Below are positions 18,720 through 29,581 of a stretch of 64,000 bases of DNA, one piece after another; the first letter of the stretch is position 1; the number at the start of each line of letters is the position of its first letter. Below the pieces are notes generated by a model. The model saw only the letters and a program-made list of their open reading frames with translations, made no database searches and was not told the origin of the DNA. A program made the translations under genes and the position numbers. Source of the DNA: Lumbricus rubellus. Lineage: Eukaryota > Annelida > Clitellata > Crassiclitellata > Lumbricidae. Location: assembly GCA_945859605.1 (NCBI GenBank), contig OX243821.1, forward strand, positions 1,426,885 through 1,490,884. Direction: 5' to 3'.

Positions 18720-19225
18720 CAGTGGTTCTTAACCTTTTCAAGGGAGCCGAACCCCAAGAGAAATCTATGACCATTCACCGAACCCCTCAAGTTTGAACAA
18801 TAATTTTTCTTTTTTGCTTGACATACTCTGTGGTATTAGTATATAAGAAAATGGTATTACAGTTATTTACAGTTATAGTTACTTTAAGCATGCGTCATAC
18901 GATGCTATTTCTGCAGAAAAACAACGAAAAATTACATAGGCCTATCTTATCGGTAATACCTTATATTATTTCACAGAAAGATGCCTGCCGGTGTTAATTA
19001 TCGGGAGGTGCACTGCTGCAGTAAGACAAAACTAAGGTTAACAGGATGAGCAGCTTTAAATTTAATAAGGTTTCAAACAAAATTTAATAAATAAAAGTTG
19101 AAAAAATAGCAGATGATTTTTCACTGAATCGGCCTATGTATATATTTCAGAGGACCTCTGCCGAACCCCTGGCACTGGCTCACCGAACCCCAGGGGTTCG
19201 GTCGAACACTGGTTAAGAACCTTTG
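18720..19225. mobile_element. hAT-like MITE, 506 bp
   Basis: Ends CAGTGGTTCTTAACC and GGTTAAGAACCTTTG. Flanking 8-mers ATCTAATC (18712-18719) and AGCTAATC (19226-19233) differ at one position. Copy 1 of the block keeps the empty site (GAGCTAATCACAG near 4303). No coding capacity. Confidence 0.85.
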
Positions 19226-19254
19226 AGCTAATCACAGAAATAATTAAAAAGTTT

Positions 19255-19815
19255 GCGTTGCCTTCGGAACTTGTAGAGCATATGTTCAGCTTTAAAAAGG
19301 TGTCACAAAGGGAAGGTGTTGTGTTAGCATATTATAATTATAGTGTAATAGGTTTAGTTTCAGTTTAGCGAGACTGTGAGTGCATGATAACCAGCATAAT
19401 TACTATAATCATGAAATAAGACAATCACTTAAGTTGTTCCGGGAATTTGGGAACTTGTAGCGCTTATGATCATTTAAAAACAGGTGTCTTAAAAGTTAAT
19501 GGAAGTTTTTTTCATCAGTGGGTCTAGTTATAGTTTGGCGAGTCTGTGTGATAACCAGTTATCATTTACATGGCGATGAAATTCAGTGAAATCTTAGAAG
19601 AGGAATCTATTATATAACGACAGCTTATGACAACAGAAGCGGAAAAATTTGTTTGGCATGTTAAAAGAAAGGCTACTTTTTCTGAGATGGTGTGAAATCT
19701 TGAAGATGCCTTGTGATGTTGTAGTGAACATGTTCAATTAAAAATGAGTGTTTTAAAAGTCAATTGACGGTTTTTAGTGGTGGGCCTATACTCCCTATAG
19801 CTTCACTTTAGCGAG
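19255..19815 (+). repeat. TATA-N23-GGTGTCT units (type A), group 4
   Basis: Motifs at 19299 (GGTGTCA), 19493 (GGTGTCT) and about 19748 (GAGTGTT) with CTTGTAG- or TGTAG-like boxes upstream. They align with 4380, 4564 and 4824 in copy 1. Confidence 0.7.
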
Positions 19816-19820
19816 GCTGT

Positions 19821-21443
19821 ACTGCCGTGCTAAGCAAAAAGACAGTAACTCAAAAAAGACGATTTTGCGTAAAACGATAAAGAAGAAATCGATTTAATTC
19901 AACCAGAAATAAAGCTAGAATCTTTCTGAATTTTTGCAAGGAGTTATATATAAACTACTGAATTTTGAAACTAAACTAGTTTTTTGTGAAATTTGTGTAA
20001 AAATTGTATAAAAATGAGATACTGCTTTTTTGCTTAGTATCGAAGAATTGAACATCGGTTTGATGCTAAGCAAGAAAGCAGTAACTCATCGTATGGTAGA
20101 GCGGGCTGGTTACAAATAATTGTTCTCTTTGTGATACAAACATGAAATTTGATATATACCACGAACATGTCCTAAGAAAAATATTTGGCTATAGGGTCAT
20201 TGCAGATTTACCCTCTGGCCCCAATGGCAGCCATTTTCCAAAATGGCCGACAGATATACATACTTTTAAATATCTCGGCTTCTATTTCACTTAGAAGTGT
20301 CATATTAGTGTCTAATCATACATATTTAGGGACGATGATTCCACTAGTGCCATCTAAAACCAACACTGGCTTCAACGGCGGCCATTTTTCAAAATGGCCG
20401 ACCAAAATCGTGATTTTTTAATATCTCAGCATTAAATCCACTTAGAATCGTCATCGTGGTGCCTAAATATACATATTTAAGGACAAGGATTCAAATGGAG
20501 CCACCCAAAACCTAATCTGGCCTCAATGGCGGTCATTTTCAAAATGGCCGTCCAAAATGTGAATTTTGCAAATCCCTCTTTTTGGGTCGGCCATTTTGGA
20601 AAATGGTGGTCATTGACGTCACTGGGAACTATGTGATGGCCCTATTGAGATCCCTGACTGAAATGTGCATGTTTTGACACCAAGATGACAATTATAAGTG
20701 AACTGAAAGCCGAGCTATTAACAAATCCCTCTTTTTGGGTCCGCCATTTTGAAAAATGGCCGCCATTGAGGCTATGGGGAACTCTGTGATGGCCCTATTG
20801 GAATCCTTGACCTGAGATGTGTATGTTTTGACACCAAGATGACGATTCTAAGTTAATTGAAAGCCGTGATAATGACAAATTCTTCTTGTTGGGTCGGCCA
20901 TTTTGGAAAATGGCCGCCATTGAGGCCATTGAAAAAATTTGGATGGCTCCACTGGAATCCTTGACCTTGAATGTGTATGTTTTGACACCAAGATGACGAT
21001 TCTAAGTGAATTGTAAGCTGAGAAATTGAAAAATCCATAATTTGAACGCCATTTTGGAAAATGGCCGCCATTCAGACCCATGGGGAAACTTTCAGACGAC
21101 CCTAGTGGACTCCTTGACCTTGAATGTGTATGTTTTGACACCAAGATGACGATTCTATGTGATTTGAAAGCCGATATATTGAAATATCTGTAAATCGGTC
21201 GGACTTGAATATACATGGAATACTAAGCAAGAAGACAGTAACTCAAGTTACTGCTTTTTTGCTTAGCACGACGACCCAATTTTGAGATACTGTTAATTTG
21301 GTTTCCGTTTTTTTCCATGTTCCCGGACCGATACCGTTTCCTTGCTTCCAGATATGTTAGAACATGTTGTCAGGATGTGAAAACAAGTGCTAACTCAAAA
21401 ACGGAAAAACTTGAGTTACTGTCTTTTTGCTTAGCACGGCAGT
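19821..21443. mobile_element. Non-autonomous DNA transposon with long terminal inverted repeats
   Basis: Ends ACTGCCGTGCTAAGCAAAAA and its complement; the inverted repeat spans about 30 bp. Copy 1 lacks it near 4880, so it is an insertion, but the target duplication is unclear. TIR-like segments also occur inside, near 20020, 20080 and 21225. The interior holds a tandem array and no transposase. Superfamily not assigned. Confidence 0.8.
20200..21215. repeat. Tandem repeats of about 150-160 bp inside the transposon
   Basis: Units contain GGCCATTTTGGAAAATGGCC, a near-perfect palindrome, and GATGACGATTCTAAGTGA. The later phase points lie near 20685, 20840, 20992 and 21143. Short frames here are by-products. 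Confidence 0.85.
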
Positions 21444-21499
21444 GTACATGTGTTTAATCAATGGTATGACGGTAAACTGCTTACAGTAAGTAGAAGATT

Positions 21500-22255
21500 T
21501 TGAATTGCCTTGGGTAGTTGTAGCGTGCATGTTCAAATAAAAATGGGTGTTTTAAAAGTCAATGGAAGTTTTTAAGATTGGGCCTAGTTTAAGTTTACCG
21601 CAGTGGTTCCCAGCCATTTTTGACATGAGGGCCACTTTCTTTAGTTGGAGGACACGAGGGGCCAAAAGGCTAAAATTTCATTAACCAAAAGAGTATAGAA
21701 TGGTTATAATTGGATCAAAATAGAATGTTTGATGTTAGTCATATAGACGTCAAAATAAAATGATTTGTAGGCCTAATAGAAAATTATAATGTGTTATATC
21801 CTGTTCAAATTATCAATTTTCTTGTATTTTTTTTAATTCTTTGAGAGATTAGGGCCATTTTCAAGTCAGCTGGCGCGCCACTTTTGACCCGTGGGCCACG
21901 GGTTTGGAACCATTGGTATAGCGAGACTACGCATAGCTATGAATGGATCCAGACCTGACGAGGGTCTATTACAACAGAGGCCGTTGCCCTCGACAGAAAT
22001 TTGCTAGGCATTATTATTACAGCACTGATTAAACATGTTGGTGATATGTAAACCATCAAATGAATGAAATATATGAGATGCATCGGAAACTTGTAGCGCC
22101 AAAGCTCATCTAAAAATGGGTGTCTTAAAAGTTAATGCGAGTTTTTTGTAGTGTGCAGAGGTTGTGTGAATGTGATACCCCATGCGAAAATTTAGTGAAA
22201 TATTTAAGATTCTTTGGGAACTTGTAGCGATTATATTCATCTAAAAAAGGTGTTT
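21500..22255 (+). repeat. TATA-N23-GGTGTCT units (type A), group 5
   Basis: Motifs near 21546 (GGTGTTT), at 22119 (GGTGTCT) and near 22249 (GGTGTTT), aligned with 4987, 5559 and 5690 in copy 1. A MITE lies between the first two in both copies. Confidence 0.7.
21601..21915. mobile_element. hAT-like MITE
   Basis: Sister of 5044-5351: ends CAGTGGTTCCCAGCC and TTTGGAACCATTG, flanks GTTTACCG and GTATAGCG. Both copies sit at the same place in the block, so the insertion predates block duplication. Confidence 0.75.
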
Positions 22256-22278
22256 TAATGGAAGGTTTTTCTTCTTAT

Positions 22279-22324
22279 GGTCATATGCGAAGGAATCATG
22301 TGGTCCGCAGTGTGGCCTGTCCTG
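22279..22324 (+). pseudogene. Decayed copy of EGF-like exon start
   Basis: The sequence after TTTTTCTTCTTA matches the exon at 30622, but the acceptor AG is mutated to ATG and further substitutions follow. Homology ends at CCTGTCCTGAC, as in the 5715 copy. Confidence 0.7.
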
Positions 22325-22329
22325 ACCCC

Positions 22330-22650
22330 TAGGCAGAGCAGTCAAGGGCCCCTAAATTATCTTAAGGTTTAATGAGAAACTAATAATTATTTGTGAGAAA
22401 CAAATTGAAGTGTACGACCTTCAATTTTATATTTATGTAGAAAATATGATTTTTGTCAGTTGTTAGTTTGAAGTTTAAACTGACACTAGTTTCTTTCTCT
22501 GTGATTTTTTGTCTAAAATGCATCAATTATAAACTTTTCTACATATTTAACTGCTCAGCCCAGGCCCATTAAAGTCGCCGGGCCCCGTGCATTTTGTACC
22601 TCTGGCCCTCTCACCGCCGCCCTGATTTACACCACTTAATATTACCATTA
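22330..22650. other. Repeat-derived spacer
   Basis: Contains GGCAGAGCAGTCAAGGGCCC and TTAAGGTTTAATGAGAAAC as at 5770-5820. The rest has no recognisable gene. Confidence 0.5.
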
Positions 22651-22655
22651 TTATT

Positions 22656-22878
22656 GGGGCGCGGTGGTCTAGTGGTGGCGTCGTTGCCTTGGAGCCGGAC
22701 GGTCCGAGGTTCAAATCCACCTCCCCGCGTAAGGACCTTAGACATTGGCAAGTCCTTCACTCACAATTGCTCAGCGCTTCGGCGTGAAATTCCGATGTAG
22801 TGTCCGCTCTGCATCAGGAGCGCCTCTGAGTAGGTAGAGCTTGAAGGGGCGCTATAACAAGTGCACATACAAACAAAC
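22656..22878 (+). repeat. tRNA-derived SINE, full length
   Basis: GGGGCGCGGTGGTCTAGTGG head, AGGTTCAAATCC B box, body and tail GGGGCGCTATAACAAGTGC followed by CACATACAAACAAAC. Confidence 0.88.
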
Positions 22879-22879
22879 C

Positions 22880-23677
22880 ACCACTACAACCTCACCACAC
22901 TCCTAGCTAAGAGTATTTATATTTGCTACTATTCCCCCTATTGCTATTGTCTTAATATGATGATGATGGTTCTCTGCCCGTAGGCAGGTTCTATGGCTCT
23001 CTCCACCCGGTTTAAAATGTGCAATTAGAAGAAAAACCTGCAAGTTAGCGAGTGTGGGCCTATATATGTGACTTACTGACTTTCAAACAGAGTTTGTTAG
23101 TTTCAGAGCAAGGATAGTTTTTGCGTCTTCCTCCTACTTTTTCCAGGCTTGGTGTTGGCACTACTGCAATATTATTATAATTATGCCTTGTTCTATCGGC
23201 GTAGTTTGACTTACTAATTTTGACGAATTATGTTATTCATATTGTTGTGTAAAGTGACATAAAGGTGTATATTAATTTTTAACGTTCACAATTTTCGAAA
23301 ACGTCTATTACTTTAGACCTGCTGATTCATCATCATCATCAATATCCTTAGGCTCAATGCCCGTAGGAGTCCGATGCCACTCTCTGTCTGAGTCTGTCTC
23401 GTGCCATGTTGCCCAGCTTCAACCGGTTCGTTCAGCAGGTCTGCTCCATACCATTAGCATCTTGGAGCATCTAAACCACCTTGTCTGATTGAAGAGAATC
23501 GTGAAAAAGAGGCACGAAGGACAACGTGGGTCAATGCCCGTTGTGTCCCACGCTCTCTCCCCGACCCTCTCCATCGGTTTGTCCTGACCGACCTGTGCAT
23601 GTCTGCTTCACATCATGACACCTTGAAGCATCTGGGTAGCTATGTCACTTGTGTCGTGGTTTTGGCGGATTACAATC
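22880..23677. other. Unassigned repeats, no gene supported
   Basis: Holds GAGTTTGTTAGTTTCAGAGC and GGTGTTGGCACTACTGC, which match arms of the inverted repeat at 991-1356. From 23330, ATCCTTAGGCTCAATGCCCG resembles antisense non-LTR retrotransposon sequence, but no intact domain can be shown. Confidence 0.35.
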
Positions 23678-24498
23678 GAAGCCTTCATCGGAAGAACCAC
23701 TAGAGTCCATTTTTGACATTTTTTAGTTATCTGTGTCCTGCCATTCTTAATGCCATAGAGCATGTATTGACAAGTTCCTTTTTCAGAAAACTAACGTAAG
23801 TCCAAAGTTATAATGAAAATAAAATATAGTGTTCATGCAATAACCACGGAAGTCCATGGACTTCAGTGTTTCTTCCATGAATTCACATGTAGGCCATGTA
23901 TGTATGCATGCATGTATGCATGTATGCATGCATGCATGTACGTATGTATGTATGTATTTATGCATGTATGCATGTATGTATGTATGTATGCATGCATGTA
24001 TGGCGCTGAAGCATCTGCACTATACCATCATGACTCTAAATAATCCTGTTTTAAAACGGAAATCTTACATTGCCGATGAAAATACCACATATTGGCATTA
24101 AGTTACTCACAACACAAGGACAATCCACTAAAATAAAGTTTCATCTTATAAAATTTAATTCATTTTTAATTGGTTATATTATTTTGCTATTGAAAAGCAA
24201 CTTTGAAATTATCCTTATAGGACAATTCTTGAATATCCTGTATGCACACTGACAATTTGGGAAAAAAATGTCCTAAAAATTGCCATATACAGCATGTTAA
24301 AAAATTTGTATGTGGCGCCACCTAGCTGGTTGGCCAATATAATTTTAACATGTTACAGAGACAACACATATCAACACATGTGCCAAATTTTATTTCCATA
24401 TTTTCATAGGTAAAGTACTTGTAGACTTACAACGTTTATTTTGTGAATATCTCAAAATCGTAAAAATGGACTCTAGTGGTTCTTCCGATCAAGGCTTC
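23678..24498. mobile_element. Non-autonomous DNA transposon, 821 bp
   Basis: Inverted ends GAAGCCTTCATCGGAAG and CTTCCGATCAAGGCTTC, extended inward by AACCACTAGAGTCC and its complement, give arms of about 37 bp with one mismatch in the outer part. No transposase; the interior includes a TGCATGTA-type microsatellite. The target duplication is not evident, so the superfamily is open. Confidence 0.75.
23893..24002. repeat. ATGT/ATGC microsatellite
   Basis: Interspersed CATGTATG and CATGCATG units over about 110 bp within the transposon. It produces spurious His/Met/Cys-rich frames. Confidence 0.92.
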
Positions 24499-24499
24499 A

Positions 24500-24740
24500 T
24501 TATTATTATCGTCTTGGTTTTTCACTGCCAGCGTATCGCCACCCATCTGGCAAACCTTCCTCATTTTGTCCGGGCTTAGGACCGGCACAGGGATGTTGTT
24601 GGTTCCCTGTGGCAGAGGATGGATGCAGTTTAACGTTATTAATTGTTGTATTAATACTTATCACGTCAAAAACACAGGACACATCACGCTATATAAATTC
24701 TGAAGCGTTCTGAATTCATTCAGGGTTCATTTACAGAAAT
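24500..24740. other. Unassigned, possible antisense retrotransposon fragment
   Basis: Read on the minus strand, the segment 24515-24630 resembles widespread non-LTR element sequence (AAGCCCGGACAAAATGAGG), but no catalytic motif is visible. Confidence 0.3.
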
Positions 24741-24969
24741 AAAAGTAATTTTAAAAAATGAAAATTCCGCGGTGATCAACCGCATTAAGATGTTTTCTGA
24801 TGATCCACCATGGGATGCAAATTTGTGGATTTTTTATAGTTATTTTAACATTATTGTTATTTTTAATACTAAGTTTGATAACTATTATTATGAGTAGACG
24901 AAATCGAAGAAAGAATCTGAAATATGTGTACTTTCGGGCTTAATGACACTTTTTCATATCAAAGATGAT

Positions 24970-25620
24970 TAGTGTCGGAAGCAGAGTACAACCTCTCACT
25001 CCACGTTTGTATTGCGATCGAGCCACCCGCAGTAAAGATCCGAGAAATTAACCTCTGATAAACCGACCAACCGGGAATCGAAACCGGGCTGCCGGTTTCA
25101 CGAAAAGGATTATCCCCATGAAAGCTATCCGGGGGGATGAATTAATCTATCCTCCGGATGGAATTAACCGGTCTAGACTATCCGGGGGGATAAACCATTC
25201 TTTCCCATTTTTTGAAAAATGGGTATAATTAAAAAATTTATACTCTAATCAAAATCTAAAGTGACTCTAATTGTTTTAAGTGACCTAAGCAATGCTAAAA
25301 AACGCAGCTGGAATTAATTTAGTGTCTCCGAGTGTTTTTAAGTGTTTTAAAGTGCTATAAAACCAAAGCAAAAACAAATTATCTAGTAGAAATAAACATA
25401 CCTGTTAGTGTCATTGTTCAAAACAAAGCAGATGAAAATTAATTTGCAAAAATAAATGCACGCGAAAGTGTTTTTTTTCCGACTTTTCCTCATTTGGGGG
25501 AACTATTAATACGGGGGATACTCTATTTCGTGACACCGGCGTGGCGAGCGGGCAATCAACTTACTCGGCCACTCTGGATCTATTGTTTTCTAATTTGAAA
25601 CTTGAAATAACCGTGTGTTT
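24970..25620 (-). repeat. tRNA-derived SINE of a second family, split by a transposon
   Basis: On the minus strand an A-box-like TGGCCGAGTAAGTTGA (near 25570) and a B box GGTTTCGATTCCCGG (near 25070) flank the DNA element at 25090-25540. Downstream on that strand, TTACTGCGGGTGGCTCGATC is a plausible SINE body. Confidence 0.5.
25090..25540. mobile_element. DNA transposon-like element with GCCGGT termini
   Basis: Ends GCCGGTTTCACGAAA and TTTCGTGACACCGGC form an imperfect inverted repeat. The interior has CTATCCGGGGGGAT-type repeats in both orientations. It sits between the A-box and B-box parts of a SINE. A partial copy is at 25933-26160. Confidence 0.6.
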
Positions 25621-25669
25621 CTTGTTATAGCCTCCCAGGGCAATCAATCTGGTGATAACACAAATTGAT

Positions 25670-25760
25670 GTTTATTATAGTACATATGAATCTCTATTTA
25701 AAGGTGTCTAAGAGCGGCTTCATTTTTGCGTTAATTTACCAAATGTCTGTCTATTTATAC
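25670..25760 (+). repeat. TATA-N23-GGTGTCT unit
   Basis: TTATAGTACATATGAATC... to GGTGTCT at 25703-25709 with 23 bp after TATA, then AAGAGCGGCTTCATTTTTGC. Confidence 0.7.
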
Positions 25761-25762
25761 TG

Positions 25763-25913
25763 TATCGGAGTTTCACGTTGAGGCGCACAAGCAATTGCGA
25801 GAGAAGGACTTGCTCAGGCTCCCTACACGGCGACCTAAGGTGGATTCGTACCTGGAACCCTCCGGCTCCAAGGCTCTGAACCCACCACTACACCATAGCG
25901 CCCCACATCTAGT
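25763..25913 (-). repeat. tRNA-derived SINE, 3' tail missing
   Basis: Antisense body (GGACTTGCTCAGGCTCC), B-box region and head ACACCATAGCGCCCC. The LINE-like tail is deleted. Confidence 0.7.
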
Positions 25914-25932
25914 GACCGCTTGTTGAGCATGC

Positions 25933-26160
25933 CGGTGTCGCGAAAAGGATTATCCTCCCAGAAAGCTATCCGGGGGGATGAATTAGTCTATCCCCCCGGA
26001 TGGAATTAACCGGTCTAGACTATCCGGGGGGATAAACCATTCTAACCCATTTTTTGAAAAATGCGTATAATTGAAATATTTATTCTCTAATCAAAATTTA
26101 AAGTGACTCTAATTGTTTTAAGTGTCCTAAGCAATGTTCAGAGAAAGGCAACTCGAAATT
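25933..26160. mobile_element. Partial copy of GCCGGT element
   Basis: GCCGGTGTCGCGAAAAGG through GTCTAGACTATCCGGG to GTGACTCTAATTG, matching the left part of 25090-25540; the right end is missing. Confidence 0.65.
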
Positions 26161-26179
26161 ATCTAGTGACTCTTAAGTG

Positions 26180-26460
26180 TAGCGCGTATGTTCAGCTTAA
26201 AAAGGTGTCCAATAGATAATAGAAGTTTGTTTTTAGTAGTAGGATTTTTTCCAGTTTCAGTGTAGCGAGACTGTGTGATAACCAGCATACTTCGCATCAC
26301 TCATGAAATACGTGACAAATTTAAGATGCATCGGGAACTTGTAGCGCGTTTGATCAATTAAAAAACAGGTGTCTTAAAAGTTAATGTCCAGAGTTTTTTT
26401 TAGTAGTGGGTCTAGGTTTAGTTTAGCGAGTCTATGTATAAACCAGCTATCATGTACATG
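26180..26460 (+). repeat. TATA-N23-GGTGTCT units (type A), group 6
   Basis: Motifs at 26213 (GGTGTCC) and 26368 (GGTGTCT) with GTGTAGCGCG- and TTGTAGCGCG-like boxes; GCGAGACTGTGTGATAACC follows the first. Confidence 0.7.
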
Positions 26461-26577
26461 GCCATGAAATTAAGGTTTAATGAGAAACTAATAATTATTT
26501 GTTTGAAGCAAATTGAAATTGAAGCAATAGAATTGCAGGTGCGAAATACAATTTTATATTTGAAAGTCACTATAATT

Positions 26578-26625
26578 TTATATATATACACATATATAAT
26601 ATATACATATATTATATATATAGTG
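26578..26625. repeat. AT-rich TATATA microsatellite
   Basis: ATATATACAC- and ATATATATAG-type units, in the same position in the block as the (AT)n tracts that received the Gypsy element in copy 1. Confidence 0.8.
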
Positions 26626-26952
26626 ATTTTTAAATAATTATAGTTTGTTAGTTTTTGTGTCAAATCAAGGATTGTCTCTTTGTCATAATCCGACTTAAAT
26701 TAAATGTGTACCGAATTAGTGTATTTAATATGGTCTGGTAAGTAACATAAGGGTGTGTAAGGACAGCTGATTGCGCCTGTAATTTAAAACTGTCAGAATT
26801 TTCGGAAACGTCCATTCTTTAAGCCTACTGATTGCATAGTAAATATTCATGATTAATGGACAAGTCGTAAGACGAGGACTTAACACAGGACACACAACGG
26901 CTATGTAAGTCCTGAATCGTTCTCAATCGGGGTGCATTGTCAGGGATTAAAG

Positions 26953-27179
26953 TTTGTTTGTTTCTGTGTATGTGCACTTGTTATAGCGCCCCTTCAATCT
27001 CTCTCTACTCAGAGGCACTCCCGAATGCAGAGCGGACACTACATCGAAGTTTCACGCCGATGCGCTGAGCAATTGTGAGTGAAGGACTTGCCCAAGGTCC
27101 TTACGCGGCGTGGTATATTCGAACCTCGAATCTTCCGGGTCCAAGGCAACGACGCCACCACTACACCACCGCGCCCCAC
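26953..27179 (-). repeat. tRNA-derived SINE, full length
   Basis: Antisense tail TGTGCACTTGTTATAGCGCC, body GGACTTGCCCAAGGTCC and head CACCACCGCGCCCC. It is at the same site as the SINE at 12880-13650 but lacks the hAT insertion, so it gives that insertion's empty-site state. Confidence 0.85.
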
Positions 27180-27384
27180 AAAGTTATTTACAGAATGAAA
27201 ATTCCGCGGTGATCATTGCATTGCGATGTTTTCTGATAAACCACTGTGGGAAGGAAATCTGTGAATATTGTATTACTATTTTTAATATTATACTTTGAGT
27301 AGGCCTATTCGATTTAAGACTTTGAAGCGATCCAGTATATCCGTTAGCTCACGTGAAATCTGTTGGTAGTTCGAAATTGATAAT

Positions 27385-27480
27385 TATTATAGCGCAGATG
27401 GCACACTATTTAAAGGTGTCCAAGCGCGGCTTAAATTTGGCGTTAATTTATTCTATGTCTTACGACATTTAGTGGTCATA
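27385..27480 (+). repeat. TATA-N23-GGTGTCT unit
   Basis: TTATAGCGCAGATGGC... and 23 bp after TATA, GGTGTCC at 27415, then AAGCGCGGCTTAAATTTGG. It matches 1854 and 13888. Confidence 0.65.
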
Positions 27481-27919
27481 TATTTGCCTTGGCATTGCAC
27501 GGAGATGTTGAGAGCTAGCAGAGCAGTGATTCTTTGCTCGAGAGTCGCCGTCCTCCTTTTACTGGCTTTACCTAAAATTGAAGATTCTATAAATTGTCGG
27601 AACAGTCTATGAGTGGCGTACCTGATATTCATGATGTAAGTGAAAACTTTAAAATGCCTAGGGATCTTGTAGGGCTTATGGTTTTAGTAGTGGGCCTAGA
27701 GTCAGTAACCAGTCGCCCCTCCTTTGTACTGACTTGGAACTTGCGTAGATACCTTTTGTTCAGATCTTTCCGAAGCTATAAATATCCAATTTACTTTTTA
27801 ATGAGATAATGGAAGGTTAGGCTTCTTATCTTCAATGATGTTTAGTACTATTCCTCCATCTTTCCATGCGTCTAAATTAAATATCTTCGTTGAATTGTAG
27901 ATTCTATTAAAACACCCTC

Positions 27920-27991
27920 TGCCTCCAATGAGGTTTGAACTCACGACCCCTGGTTTACAAGACCAGTGCTCTGCCACTGAGCTATAGAGGC
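27920..27991 (-). tRNA. tRNA-Thr (TGT)
   Basis: Same 72-nt structure as 15533-15604 with one change in the 3' acceptor strand (TGGAGGC), which turns a G-T pair into T-A and strengthens the stem. Anticodon loop CTTGTAA. A TTTTAATAG run downstream on the minus strand serves as terminator. Confidence 0.92.
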
Positions 27992-28259
27992 ACACGTTAA
28001 TCTCTCATCTAAGCAACTATCTAAATCACTGTCGTACAAAAGCTGCCAATACGCAGATAGAGTAAATATTGAATTTTTTGCTCAACGCGTTTTAAAATTA
28101 GGTCGAGTTGCAGTCGATATAATTTTGAGATCATTAGAGCCTTCCACGTGCATGTAGGCCTACTCGAGTGGCCCACGCCACTGTATTTATGAATGAACAA
28201 CTTCGATGGCTCACCCTTTTTGCCCGAAAATATCGAATTTTTTCGTTCTTAGGTCTCAA

Positions 28260-28520
28260 TATTATTGGGCTCGGTGTGGCACATTGGATAAGACACTGAT
28301 ATTGAGAACGAGAGAAACCGAGATCGAGTCCTGTTGAGGGGTCATACTTTGTAGGCTGCTATTAGCGCCGTGTATTGCAGGCTGTCTAGCCTATTTTGTT
28401 AGTAGTTAAGATTTATGTCTTCTGTCATTTGCGTTCTTGTGAATTGTTTCAATTGCGTAACTGGAATCGGTTTCGATAATTATGTCAATCGGATTTCTTT
28501 CAACAAAGAATATTGACTAA
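28260..28520 (+). repeat. Repeat with tRNA-like CACATTGGATAA box
   Basis: GGGCTCGGTGTGGCACATTGG through GAACGAGAGAAACCGAG and on to GGATTTCTTTCAACAAAG, matching 15880-16110. Confidence 0.4.
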
Positions 28521-28559
28521 CCGCAAGAACTGAGTGAAAAACTGTAGATGCCTGGGGAA

Positions 28560-28597
28560 CTTATAACGCGTATGTTCGACTAAAAAAGGTGCCTTAA
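28560..28597 (+). repeat. Type A unit interrupted by a piggyBac-like element
   Basis: TTATAACGCGTATGTTCG and GGTGCCTTAA as at 2694-2732. The element inserted at the TTAA just after the GGTGCC motif. Confidence 0.7.
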
Positions 28598-29581
28598 CCC
28601 TCGGGCTACCAAGGGGGGGTGGTATCCACCCCCCCTAGGTTTTTTCCAAATAAAACTTTTTTCGTTAGGAATAAAATTTTGACGTTTTAGGTGGCTGTAG
28701 AGGATTCATTTGCACACACTTTGAGCTAAAATGTGTGATGATATACCATACCATTCAAAAGTTACACCCGATATACCCGAGGCACCAGGGGGGGGTGGAT
28801 ACCACCCCCCCCCCCCTTAGATTATCGGCTGTATCTTATCCGTCCTTTGACATGAAGAGACACCAATTACACCATTCTGTAGAGGGAATGTGGAGCTACA
28901 TTGTGGTGGTCACGGAGTTGTCATTTGACAACCGGAAGTGCTCAAAATAAATTAAAATATATATAAAGGTGTTTTATTTTCATAAAATTTTCATGTTGTT
29001 CCTATTAAAAATTATTCATAATTTATTTTTTAAGAGAAATAAATTATGTCATTCTATAGAGGGCAATTAGGGCTATTTAGTGATACCAAATAATTTGACA
29101 TTTGATGACCGGAAGTGCTTAAAATAAATTTAAATGTGTGAAAATGTTGGGTTTTTTTACAACGCAAACCGATAAGTCTGCGTAAACGTTTTTCAGCATG
29201 TTTTACGTGTTTTTTCTCTTTTTATTGTAACTAAAACTAACTTATTACTAGTTTTTATAGTTGAATATTGGACTTTATTATATGTAACCTATTTTAAATT
29301 AAATAAATTATATTAAAACACACAGAATCTAATATTTTGCTTATGCGAAAGTATACATTTTGTGGAATCGACTGGTGCCTACGGTAAAAAATTCATAACT
29401 TTGGGGGGCTTTCATATATTTTAAACCTAAATATACCATTTTGTGCAGAAATGAATGCTGAATCCATAGGTGTATTACAAGTTATGATATCTCAAACCAA
29501 ACCCAAAATCCAGGGGGGGGGGTGGTAACCACCCCCCCCCTTGGTAGTCAGTGTTACAAAAAAAGCTTGGTAGCCTGAGGG
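28598..29581. mobile_element. piggyBac-like non-autonomous element, 984 bp
   Basis: Terminal inverted repeats CCCTCGGGCTACCAAG and CTTGGTAGCCTGAGGG, flanked on both sides by TTAA (28594-28597 and 29582-29585), the piggyBac target. The uninterrupted site exists at 2725-2735 (GTGCCTTAATGGAA). No transposase frame. GGGGGGGTGG/CCACCCCCCC palindromes occur at both ends and near 28790. Confidence 0.9.

Larger units (their letters stand above)
12540..22445 (+). repeat. Segmental block, copy 2
   Basis: Carries the landmarks of copy 1 in the same order: GGTGTGTAAGGACAGC at 12700, GCGGTGATCAACTGC at 13670, GGTGTGTAAGCGCG at 13888, the antisense SINE, the LINE 3' end at 18 kb, type A units, a hAT-like MITE and an EGF exon remnant at 22279. 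It is longer than copy 1 because of several extra insertions. Confidence 0.7.
24745..26640 (+). repeat. Segmental block, copy 3 (partial)
   Basis: Opens with GCGGTGATCAACCGC (24770) and continues with GGTGTCTAAGAGCGGC (25703), an antisense SINE, type A units (26213, 26368) and TTAAGGTTTAATGAGAAAC (about 26470). Several segments of copies 1 and 2 are missing. Confidence 0.65.

Noticed and set aside
20185..21216. Frames of 70-122 codons in the transposon interior
   Set aside because: They follow the tandem repeat on both strands and encode only repeat-derived peptides.
23813..24101. Cys/Met/His-rich frames resembling small metal-binding proteins
   Set aside because: They are translations of the ATGT/ATGC microsatellite.
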